Origin: an uncultured Oscillospiraceae bacterium
GTDB taxonomy: Bacteria > Bacillota > Clostridia > Oscillospirales > Acutalibacteraceae
DNA length: 18,260 bases
Assembly: GCA_900540535.1 (NCBI GenBank)
Contig: UQGM01000048.1
Span: forward strand, 1-18,260
Direction: 5' to 3'
Shown: one piece after another, positions 1 to 6,532 of the stretch
Position numbering within the stretch: the first letter of the stretch is position 1
How the letters are laid out: every line of letters starts with the position of its first letter
Position numbers and translations under genes: made by a program
Notes under the pieces: generated by a model
Database searches by the model: none
Told to the model about the DNA's origin: nothing
What the model saw: only the letters and a program-made list of their open reading frames with translations

Positions 1-330
1 CATTCAATTGTAGGCAGATTCCTCGAGCACAGCCGTATTTTCAGATTTGAAAACGGCGGTGAAAGGGAGATATATCTCGGTTCGGCGGATCTCATGCCGA
101 GAAACCTTGACAGACGTGTTGAACTGGTGTTCCCTGTATACGATGAGGGAATACAGGCAAGACTTAACAGGATACTTGAAGTAATGTTTGCCGATACGGT
201 AAATACAAGAATCCAGAAAAGCGATGCCTCCTATGAGCTTATGGACAGAAGGGGCAGAGGCTCAATAAACAGTCAGAATTTGTTCCTTGAATATGCAAAA
301 AAGCGTGAGCTTGACTACGAAGAGGAATAA
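1..330 (+). CDS. ppk1: Polyphosphate kinase 1, C-terminal fragment (5' end outside window)
   Basis: The reading frame is open from base 1 and ends in TAA at 328-330, giving the last 109 residues. PPK1 transfers the terminal phosphate of ATP onto growing polyphosphate, through a phosphohistidine intermediate. The visible part is the end of the C-terminal catalytic domain: the stretch beginning SIVGRFLEHSRIF, followed by the typical SADLMPRNLDRRVE motif (family usually SADWMPRNLDRRVE), where the run of arginines contributes to phosphate binding. The catalytic histidines lie upstream, outside the window. An internal ATG at 94 is part of the conserved motif and is not the true start. The next gene begins 27 bp downstream on the same strand, so the two are probably co-transcribed. 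Identification is from motif recognition and is confident. Confidence 0.93.
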   Translation, partial: HSIVGRFLEHSRIFRFENGGEREIYLGSADLMPRNLDRRVELVFPVYDEGIQARLNRILEVMFADTVNTRIQKSDASYELMDRRGRGSINSQNLFLEYAKKRELDYEEE

Positions 331-357
331 TTAAAAATAAAAGGAGCGGATGTTGAA

Positions 358-1434
358 ATGAAAAAGATTGGCGTGCTTACAAGCGGCGGAGACTGTCAGG
401 GACTTAACCCTGCACTTAGAGGTCTTGCCAAAGCTCTTTACACTGCATTCGATGACGATGTTGAAATCTACGGTTTCGCAGACGGTTACAGAGGTCTTAT
501 TGAAAACGACTGGAAGCTTATGGAAAAAGATGACTTTTCGGGAATACTTACAAGAGGCGGCACAATTTTGGGTACTTCACGCCGTCCCTTCAAGCTTATG
601 AGGGTTATTGATGAAAGCGGCATAGATAAGGTTGCCGAAATGAAGAAAAATTATAAGAAGCTGGGTCTTGATGCACTGGTTGTCCTTGGCGGCAACGGAA
701 CCCACAAGACGGCAAATCTTCTTTCAGAAGAGGGACTTAATGTTGTCACAATGCCAAAGACCATTGATAACGACATCTGGGGCACTGATGAAACATTCGG
801 TTTTCAGAGCGCTGTTGCAGTTGCAACAAACGTAATCGACTGTATTCATACAACCGCCACTTCGCACGGAAGAGTATTTATTGTAGAGATAATGGGTCAT
901 AAAGTAGGCTGGCTTACTCTTTATGCAGGTATTGCCGGAGGAGCTGATATTATACTCCTTCCCGAAATTCCCTATAATATAAAATCTGTTGTAAAGGCTC
1001 TTAAGGCGAGAGAGAAGGCAGGCAAGAACTTCTCAATTATAGCTGTTGCTGAGGGAGCGATCTCCAAAGAGGATGCTGCACTTTCAAAGAAGGAGCGCAA
1101 GGCAAAGCAGGCTGCAAGTCCGTTTTCTTCAAAGGGATATGAGCTTGCCGCTGAAATCGAAAAGGAAATGGGCAGGGAGATAAGAGTCTGTGTTCCCGGT
1201 CACATTCAGCGTGGCGGAGATCCCAACGCCTATGACAGAGTTCTTTCCACAAGACTGGGTACCGCCGCTGCGGAGCTTATAAAGAAAAAGCAGTTTGGCT
1301 ATATGGTGGCCGTCAAGGGCGAAAGCATTGTGCCTGTTCCTCTTTCAGAGGTTGCTGGTAAGCTTAAATATGTTCCAGTTGACAGCGAGGTCGTAAAGTC
1401 AGCCCGTGATCTTGGTATAAGCTTCGGCGATTGA
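358..1434 (+). CDS. pfkA: 6-phosphofructokinase, mixed ATP/PPi group
   Basis: Phosphorylates fructose 6-phosphate to fructose 1,6-bisphosphate in glycolysis, in the cytosol. It is 358 aa. Visible motifs are TSGGDCQG (8-15), GGNGT (111-115), PKTIDND (133-139, with the catalytic aspartate), MGH (179-181) and GHIQRGG (281-287). At the two positions used to tell phosphoryl donors apart (E. coli 104 and 124) it has Gly114 and Lys134. Within the clade that mixes ATP and PPi enzymes, this pair usually means ATP use; PPi enzymes usually have Asp plus Lys. The residue matching E. coli Asp103, a Mg-ATP ligand, is Asn113, which is unusual, so the donor should not be taken as proven. The start is supported by AAAGGAG 11 nt upstream. 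It lies 27 bp after ppk1 and is followed by a strong terminator. The pfkA symbol is used in the broad sense. Confidence 0.92.
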   Translation: MKKIGVLTSGGDCQGLNPALRGLAKALYTAFDDDVEIYGFADGYRGLIENDWKLMEKDDFSGILTRGGTILGTSRRPFKLMRVIDESGIDKVAEMKKNYKKLGLDALVVLGGNGTHKTANLLSEEGLNVVTMPKTIDNDIWGTDETFGFQSAVAVATNVIDCIHTTATSHGRVFIVEIMGHKVGWLTLYAGIAGGADIILLPEIPYNIKSVVKALKAREKAGKNFSIIAVAEGAISKEDAALSKKERKAKQAASPFSSKGYELAAEIEKEMGREIRVCVPGHIQRGGDPNAYDRVLSTRLGTAAAELIKKKQFGYMVAVKGESIVPVPLSEVAGKLKYVPVDSEVVKSARDLGISFGD

Positions 1435-1461
1435 TTTTAAAATAATATCCTTGCAATAGTA

Positions 1462-1500
1462 AAAGCGGACAGCATATGCTGTCCGCTTTGTGCTTTTTGT
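1462..1500. terminator. Intrinsic terminator between convergent pfkA and XRE gene
   Basis: Bases 1462-1489 form a perfect 28-nt palindrome (14-bp arms beginning AAAGCGGACAGC). On the plus strand it is followed by GTGCTTTTTGTTTT, which suits termination of pfkA. On the minus strand the stem is followed by a short TTTTACT, so it may also serve the convergent regulator gene that ends at 1518. Confidence 0.85.
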
Positions 1501-1517
1501 TTTGCTGATTAAGTGTT

Positions 1518-2504
1518 TTATTTATCCTTGTGTGAAGCGAAAATAGATGTTACTGCCGGATATAATACCGCTGCTACGGGCCAGATAATCCAGCTGAAAT
1601 GCCACTTGTAGCTTATGAAGCTGTATGCCAGATATCCTGCTGTTACAACTGACCAGTATATTGTATTGACTTTTGAAGAGGCGATTTTTTCCTTTTTCTT
1701 TCTTTTAGAATATTCGCCTTCCTGTAAGAGCTTGTCAAAGCTTTCCCAGATGATGCAGGTTTTAACAATGAAATTTACACCTATGCCAATAAGTGCCAGC
1801 ATTACTGCAACCATTGAAACCATAAACAGATCGTCTTCACTTATAATAATTGCCGCAAAAAGGGGAACCAGTGACAGTACGCAGAAGCATACGCCTATTG
1901 CTATATTTTTTGTGTAGGACTCTCGGTAATCCTCTTTGCGCTCTTTTACCATGCCTGTTACACCGTATGAGGTTTCAAAAATTTCGTTTTCAAGAAACTC
2001 GAAAGCCGAGGTTTTGCTTGAGCTGAGTATGAACAAGGTAACAGCATTTGCGATTAATATAAGCAAAGTGATCATTCCGATGCCGGCGGCTACGTTTTCG
2101 GATATGTTGTAAATGGTCTTTTCACTCATAACGCTTAAAATCATCAAGCATATGGGGGAAATGATACATAAAAATACTCCGCATGCTATTGTCTTAGCCG
2201 TCTGAGTTTTTGCTGCGAGAAATTTATTTGCTTCCTCCATTGATACACGGCGGACATTGAGTTTTTCCTCTGTCTTTAAAGATGCAGATTCGTTTTCGTT
2301 TGCCTCTATTTCATCTTTAAGTAAATAGTCGGTGCTTACACCGAAAAGCTTTGAAAGCTGAATAATCTTTTCAAGATCAGGCACTGACTGTGCGCCCTCC
2401 CACTTTGATACCGATTGTCTTGTAACGTTCATCTGTTCTGCAAGTTCTTCCTGCGACCATCCGCTTTTCTTGCGAAGCTCAATTAACTTATCTGCAAATA
2501 TCAT
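1518..2504 (-). CDS. Membrane-bound XRE-family transcriptional regulator
   Basis: A 328-residue protein with an N-terminal helix-turn-helix (residues about 3-60, containing SGWSQEELAEQMNVTRQSVSKWE, here cited only as a landmark) that should bind DNA as in Cro/CI-type repressors. A charged linker follows (about 62-85), then roughly six hydrophobic segments that look like transmembrane helices. The DNA-binding part would be cytoplasmic. The longer frame could begin at 2549, but the ATG at 2504 is preferred: AAAGGAG lies 8 nt before it and the HTH begins right after it. This HTH-plus-membrane architecture is common in Firmicutes, often of unknown signal; I cannot name a target. It stands alone, with the SpoIID-domain gene terminated upstream and pfkA convergent downstream. 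A promoter and repeats lie in 2505-2680. Confidence 0.82.
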   Translation of the reverse strand: MIFADKLIELRKKSGWSQEELAEQMNVTRQSVSKWEGAQSVPDLEKIIQLSKLFGVSTDYLLKDEIEANENESASLKTEEKLNVRRVSMEEANKFLAAKTQTAKTIACGVFLCIISPICLMILSVMSEKTIYNISENVAAGIGMITLLILIANAVTLFILSSSKTSAFEFLENEIFETSYGVTGMVKERKEDYRESYTKNIAIGVCFCVLSLVPLFAAIIISEDDLFMVSMVAVMLALIGIGVNFIVKTCIIWESFDKLLQEGEYSKRKKKEKIASSKVNTIYWSVVTAGYLAYSFISYKWHFSWIIWPVAAVLYPAVTSIFASHKDK

Positions 2505-2548
2505 AAACACAGCTCCTTTAATTTGGATTTTGTTCTGTCTGTGATGCA

Positions 2549-2554
2549 AGTATA
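2549..2554 (-). promoter_or_regulatory. Candidate -10 element for the XRE gene
   Basis: On the minus strand TATACT lies about 45 nt upstream of the chosen start codon. No good -35 stands at 17 nt. A TTGACA further upstream (2597-2602 on the minus strand) has a possible -10 TAGAAT, but with a long 20-nt spacer. Either could be used; this is weak evidence. Confidence 0.3.
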
Positions 2555-2583
2555 CACAAATTCGGGGTTACATTCTACCAATC

Positions 2584-2625
2584 GGCACTATGCAATCTGT
2601 CAACCGGCAGTTGCAACTGGCAGTT
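2584..2625. repeat. GGCA(G/C)T repeats and a 12-bp palindrome upstream of the XRE gene
   Basis: GGCAGTT occurs at 2606-2612 and again at 2619-2625 (13-bp period), with a related GGCACT at 2584. Between and overlapping the two copies is the perfect palindrome CAGTTGCAACTG (2608-2619). The cluster lies about 80-120 bp upstream of the regulator's start, beside or over its candidate promoter, so it may be an operator, possibly for autoregulation. No binding protein is known from sequence. Confidence 0.35.
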
Positions 2626-2674
2626 TACATGAATTATAACCTATAAAAAGACCTGCCGCAATGCGTTTTATAAA

Positions 2675-2714
2675 TAAAAATATCGGGACAGCTTCATTTA
2701 AAGGCTGTCCCGAT
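2675..2714 (-). terminator. Intrinsic terminator of the minus-strand six-gene operon
   Basis: On the minus strand, ATCGGGACAGC (2714-2704) pairs perfectly with GCTGTCCCGAT (2692-2682) around an 11-nt loop. It is followed directly by ATTTTTATTTA. It begins 18 bp after the stop codon of the SpoIID-domain gene at 2732. Confidence 0.88.
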
Positions 2715-2731
2715 GACTTTTTTAAGAATCT

Positions 2732-4861
2732 TTATGCCGGTATGAATTCAACTGAGAAACAGTGTGAACGTATATCGTAATCCATTACATATGTACGGAA
2801 CTGATTTCCGCTGAGGATTTTTCCGCCCATTGAGATCTGAGAAACATATCCTACACCCATTCCCGTTGAATTGTCGTGTTTTTTTATTGCGAGCCATGTA
2901 GAAGGATCTCCTGTAAGGTTTACGCCGTAGGAGTCGTAGGCTCTCTTTTTCATATCTGCGGCTGAAATACGCACAACGCTTTTGCAGTTGCTGAGTTTCA
3001 GGTCAGGAGAACTGTCAACGGGGACAAGGTAGGGGTAATTTACCGTAGAGCCCCAAACGGAAGAGGATGAAACAGTTTTGCCTCCCGAATAGGCAAAAAA
3101 TACCGCATTTATGTACGAACCGTTATATGAAACATATTTGCCTTTAACGGCATTTACTGCGTCTATTACCGCCTGAGAGGGAGTGGAAATTGTATACATT
3201 CCGTCGCAGGTGCCGCCGCTTCTCATAGCGTATGTATATGCTGCAACAGCCTGAGCTTTAAGGGCTTCCGTATGAAAACTGGAACCCATTTCGCCCTGAA
3301 CAGCCATTGCTACTGCGAGGGATGTTTCCACATCTTTTCCCTTAACCTTTAAGGTTTTCGGCATATTGGAATCGTCAACTACTTGAGTACCGGTATAGTA
3401 ATGAGTAAGTATTTTATCATAGCTCCAGCCCTGTTTTGCATAGGCGTTGGCTCCATACTGGCTCATTCCTACGCCGTGGCCGTATCCGTATACTGTAAAT
3501 ACAAACGTGCCGTCTGCAACAGGCTTTGAAGTGGTTGTTTCTTTGGCTGTGGTTTCAGGTGCCTTGGTCGTTTGGATTTCCGTTGGTTTTGTTGCCTTTT
3601 CCGTCTGAGTTTCAGTAGCTTCTTCAGTTCCCTCAGAAGAGGATTCTTCCTCGGTTGATTCTTCACTGGGATTATCTGGTATCAGAGCCACTTCACCGTG
3701 ACGGTTATCCTCGAAATCATCGCAATTTTCTGTATTTTCGGTATTGTCGGAGGGTAAATCAGCATTGGCCTGAGTTACGGCTTTGCCTATGCCGAAAGCA
3801 GTCAGTATAACAGCTATGGCAGTTATTAAGCATATTGCGGTAATCCAGAACTTTTTGTTTTCGGGAGTGATAAGTTTTTTAGGGGAGGCGTTGACGCTTT
3901 TCATCGGATCAATATCTTCTGATGAGACAAATCTCTTTATCATTCCAAAAACATACTGCATTGCTAAAGCCGTGAGGGAAGATGCCGTATCATTTTCTCC
4001 GGCATATATTTTTTTGACCTTTACATATTCGCTGTTAGCAACAGCTGCAATGATAAATAACTGATTTTTATCCTCGCCTGCTATTTTGAAAGCGTGAGTG
4101 ATAACAGCGCCTATATGGGACGGAGATTTTTCCGCCGCCTCCTTAGCTAAAAGTGCTGCATATGTTTTGGGAGAATTGCCGTCTCGCTTAATATCGGAGG
4201 TGAAGAAAGTTATTTCTTCATTTTCGGGGAATTTGCGGCAGATTTTTGCACCTGTGGGAGAAACAGAAAGAAAAACTTTCAGTTTCTTATCTGTAAGGAA
4301 AGAGTTTAAATCGGAGAAAGACTGTGTAAGGGGATCAATTTCCTGTCTGTCCGAAACCTCTGCGGGAAAATCATCCGTTTGAGTGTGCATAATTTTGGGA
4401 ATATATTTTTTAAAGGCGGCTGCGGCACAGCGTTCGGTTCTCTCTGAATCAAGTGGGAGGAATAATATATTGAGCTTGTCCGCCTTAAAAGCAAAGCCGG
4501 AAAAAGCTCCGTCATGAGACGGAAAAACAGCACAATCCTCAGGCATCAATATATGTACGTCACGGTTTTCTATATCCTCTTTGCAAAGCTCAGCAATAGC
4601 TTCACATTCCGTGCAATTAACTGAAAGTACGGAGCATACCATGCGCTTTACGTTTGCAAAAAAGTCATTGTCTATTGCCATGATAACAAGAGCTTCTTCT
4701 TCCGTAAGCTTTGAAAGGGACATGAAAAATTCACGTGCGCTGCTAAAATAAATACAGTTTTCCTTTTCAAGACCAAAGGGAGCGGCCAAGCTGAAAATGA
4801 TATTTTCTTCCTTTAAAGTGTCGGAATCCTTTTTTCGCAGACAGAGAAAATATGACTTCAT
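2732..4861 (-). CDS. Membrane protein: CinA-like cytoplasmic module, TM helix, Thr/Glu-rich linker, permuted SpoIID/LytB domain
   Basis: A 709-residue protein. Residues 1-312 are cytoplasmic. By eye they align with the CinA protein of this operon: 106-154 against CinA 120-168 without gaps (about 13 of 49 identical), 192-211 against CinA 267-286 (KKLKVFLS.. against KKMKIGLA..), and 230-255 against CinA 326-350. CinA's GGLGPTADD and TGIAGP motifs are absent, and ESCTAG is reduced to SVSPTG. A single transmembrane helix follows (about 338-357), then a Ser/Thr/Glu/Lys-rich linker (about 368-448), then an outside domain (453-706) with SpoIID/LytB hallmarks: GHGVGMSQYGA (461-471) and a QGEMGSSF..EALKAQAVAAYTYA segment whose Glu524 matches the catalytic glutamate of SpoIID, a peptidoglycan lytic transglycosylase. 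The GHGVGMSQ block comes first, whereas canonical SpoIID has it last. AAGGAG lies 11 nt before the ATG. Last gene of the operon. Enzyme activity is likely but unproven; the role of the N-terminus is unknown. Confidence 0.82.
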   Translation of the reverse strand: MKSYFLCLRKKDSDTLKEENIIFSLAAPFGLEKENCIYFSSAREFFMSLSKLTEEEALVIMAIDNDFFANVKRMVCSVLSVNCTECEAIAELCKEDIENRDVHILMPEDCAVFPSHDGAFSGFAFKADKLNILFLPLDSERTERCAAAAFKKYIPKIMHTQTDDFPAEVSDRQEIDPLTQSFSDLNSFLTDKKLKVFLSVSPTGAKICRKFPENEEITFFTSDIKRDGNSPKTYAALLAKEAAEKSPSHIGAVITHAFKIAGEDKNQLFIIAAVANSEYVKVKKIYAGENDTASSLTALAMQYVFGMIKRFVSSEDIDPMKSVNASPKKLITPENKKFWITAICLITAIAVILTAFGIGKAVTQANADLPSDNTENTENCDDFEDNRHGEVALIPDNPSEESTEEESSSEGTEEATETQTEKATKPTEIQTTKAPETTAKETTTSKPVADGTFVFTVYGYGHGVGMSQYGANAYAKQGWSYDKILTHYYTGTQVVDDSNMPKTLKVKGKDVETSLAVAMAVQGEMGSSFHTEALKAQAVAAYTYAMRSGGTCDGMYTISTPSQAVIDAVNAVKGKYVSYNGSYINAVFFAYSGGKTVSSSSVWGSTVNYPYLVPVDSSPDLKLSNCKSVVRISAADMKKRAYDSYGVNLTGDPSTWLAIKKHDNSTGMGVGYVSQISMGGKILSGNQFRTYVMDYDIRSHCFSVEFIPA

Positions 4862-4887
4862 AAATTTTCTTTCTCCTTAAAAGCATT

Positions 4888-4924
4888 GTGCCTGAAATGC
4901 CGTCGGTTGCGGCTTTACAGGCAC
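4888..4924 (-). other. Intergenic hairpin between the two paralogous membrane-protein genes
   Basis: GTGCCTG (4888-4894) pairs with CAGGCAC (4918-4924), and inside it GCCG (4899-4902) pairs with CGGC (4910-4913), giving an interrupted stem in the 104-bp gap. On the minus strand only TTTT follows, after five bases, just before the ribosome-binding site. It is therefore a weak terminator at best; it could lower downstream expression or mark a processing site. Confidence 0.45.
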
Positions 4925-4965
4925 TTTGCTATCTATTGCATTTAAATAATTGTTTCAGCCGGTTC

Positions 4966-6498
4966 TCATTCAGCGGCAGGCTGGTTTTCAGCAGCTGCTG
5001 TGGAATCTTCCGGAACGGTGGGTTCAGTAGGCTCAGTGGGCTGTGTTTCGGTCGGAGTCTCTGTAGACGGCTCCTGAGTCGGTTCGCTTGTATCCTCTGT
5101 GCCGGGCTCAGTGGGCTTTGTTTCATCTGTGGGTTTTTCCGTAGGCTGCTGCGTGGATGTGTTTTCGCTTGGAGACTCTGACTGTGAAGAATCTGTATCC
5201 TGCTCGGTTACTGACGGTGTATTAGTTCTGTCTCCCGATGAATCTCCGGTATTGATATCATCATTGGCAGGTTCATCTATAACGGGACTGTCATCCGTTG
5301 ATTCCTCATCGGAGTCATTATTAAACAGTGAATCCCAAAAATTTTTATAGTCAAAATCGGATTTGTTGTTTGTGCCGCTTTCGCTTTTTGATGTTCCGGT
5401 ATTTGAGGATGAAGGTACAGTATCGGGCTTTACGATCAAAGCGCCTATTCCTACCGAAAGGCAAAGAAACAATGCAGCAGCTGCGGCACAAGCAGTATAT
5501 TTGAATATTTTTTTGCGGTTTGCATTTTTAATTGACGGAGTGGGCAGAACTGCTCTTGCTTCATTTTCTCCATCAGATGAAGTTTTTTCGGTAATCGCCT
5601 GCTCTTTTATCATATCTAAGACTGCATCCAAAGCGCAGGCTGTGAGAGATAGCGCAGATTCATCTGGCTGCGCATATATTTTTCTGACCTTTGCCCCTTT
5701 GCTGTCAGCAACAGCGATATATACAAAGAATTGAATTTCGCCTTCATTCTGAGTTTTAAAAACATTGGTGATACTTGCGCCTATATTTTTTCCGGAATGT
5801 TCAGCTGCTTCTCGTGCAAGCACAGCAGCATAATTTTTCGGAGAAGTATTTTTTCTTTGCCGTGAAGAAGGAAAGAAACTAAGCTGAACCATTTCAGGTA
5901 AAACACGGCAAAGCTTATTTCCCGCATTTGAAAGGGATAAAGCTGCCGTTAGCTTCCTGGCTGCAAGAACATTGCATACATCGGCTGCTTTTTCTGAAAT
6001 TAGCGCCATAGTAAAATTGAGGTTATTATCTGAATTTTCAGAAACGGTTTTGGTTTTACCGATTGTTTCTGACATAAAGGTAAAGAAATGATCGCCCAAG
6101 CATTGCTGAGTTCTTTCATCGTCAAGTGGAAGAAGAATTAAGCAGTTGCTGTTTTTCTTTATTGCAAAACCTGAAAAAGCGTTATCAGAAGTGGGCAAAA
6201 TTATTGCCCCTTCGGGAATGAAATCATCACTGTGTATGTCGCCGGACATGCAATTTAAAAACAGTGCTGAGCAGATCATACGCTTTGTATCTGAAAACAT
6301 TTCTGTATCAGCTGCAAGAATTATAAGTGATTCCTCATCAAAAATTTCTGACAGACGACGGAAAAACTCACGCACATTGCAGAAGCTTTCGCAGTTTTCT
6401 TTTTTCAGACCAAATTTACAAGCTGCATTAAAAATAGCATTTTCTGCCTGTAAACCCCTCGATTGGTCTTTTCTCAGACAGAGAAGATATGTTTTCAT
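4966..6498 (-). CDS. Paralogous membrane protein: CinA-like cytoplasmic module, TM helix, acidic Ser/Thr/Pro-rich tail
   Basis: A 510-residue protein whose first 300 residues are clearly paralogous to the next gene in the operon. The two start MKTYLLCLRK and MKSYFLCLRK and share blocks such as NAFSGFAIK/GAFSGFAFK, SPKNYAAVLAREAAE/SPKTYAALLAKEAAE and VRKIYA/VKKIYA. Like it, residues 94-129 fit the CinA segment LPEGG..ICLP without gaps, and 181-199 fit the ESCTGG region, degraded to SLSNAG. A transmembrane helix lies at about 333-356. From 360 on there is only a low-complexity tail rich in Ser, Thr, Glu, Asp and Pro (PTE/TEP repeats), ending AENQPAAE, with no folded domain, no LPxTG-like sorting signal and no second membrane segment. 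The tail should lie outside the cell, perhaps crossing the wall. GGAGG and AAAGAG precede the ATG. Sortase gene 34 bp upstream. Function unknown; a regulatory or partner protein of the SpoIID-domain paralog is a reasonable guess. Confidence 0.78.
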   Translation of the reverse strand: MKTYLLCLRKDQSRGLQAENAIFNAACKFGLKKENCESFCNVREFFRRLSEIFDEESLIILAADTEMFSDTKRMICSALFLNCMSGDIHSDDFIPEGAIILPTSDNAFSGFAIKKNSNCLILLPLDDERTQQCLGDHFFTFMSETIGKTKTVSENSDNNLNFTMALISEKAADVCNVLAARKLTAALSLSNAGNKLCRVLPEMVQLSFFPSSRQRKNTSPKNYAAVLAREAAEHSGKNIGASITNVFKTQNEGEIQFFVYIAVADSKGAKVRKIYAQPDESALSLTACALDAVLDMIKEQAITEKTSSDGENEARAVLPTPSIKNANRKKIFKYTACAAAAALFLCLSVGIGALIVKPDTVPSSSNTGTSKSESGTNNKSDFDYKNFWDSLFNNDSDEESTDDSPVIDEPANDDINTGDSSGDRTNTPSVTEQDTDSSQSESPSENTSTQQPTEKPTDETKPTEPGTEDTSEPTQEPSTETPTETQPTEPTEPTVPEDSTAAAENQPAAE

Positions 6499-6532
6499 AA
6501 TATTCTCTTTCCCTCCAAAAGCGGATTAGCCC

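Noticed and set aside
3469..3666. Lys/Arg/Gln-rich open frame on the minus strand
   Set aside because: It is a shifted reading of the Thr/Glu-rich linker of the SpoIID-domain gene; the low-complexity repeats keep the frame open.
4888..5350. Cys/Gly/Ser/Val-rich frames on the plus strand opposite the 510-aa gene
   Set aside because: They are antisense readings of the repetitive tail codons and look biased rather than coding; the minus-strand gene has clear paralogy support.
4966..5420. Cell-wall sorting signal in the tail of the 510-aa protein
   Set aside because: No LPxTG- or NPxTN-like motif followed by a hydrophobic segment and basic end; the chain stops at AENQPAAE. It is not a visible sortase substrate.
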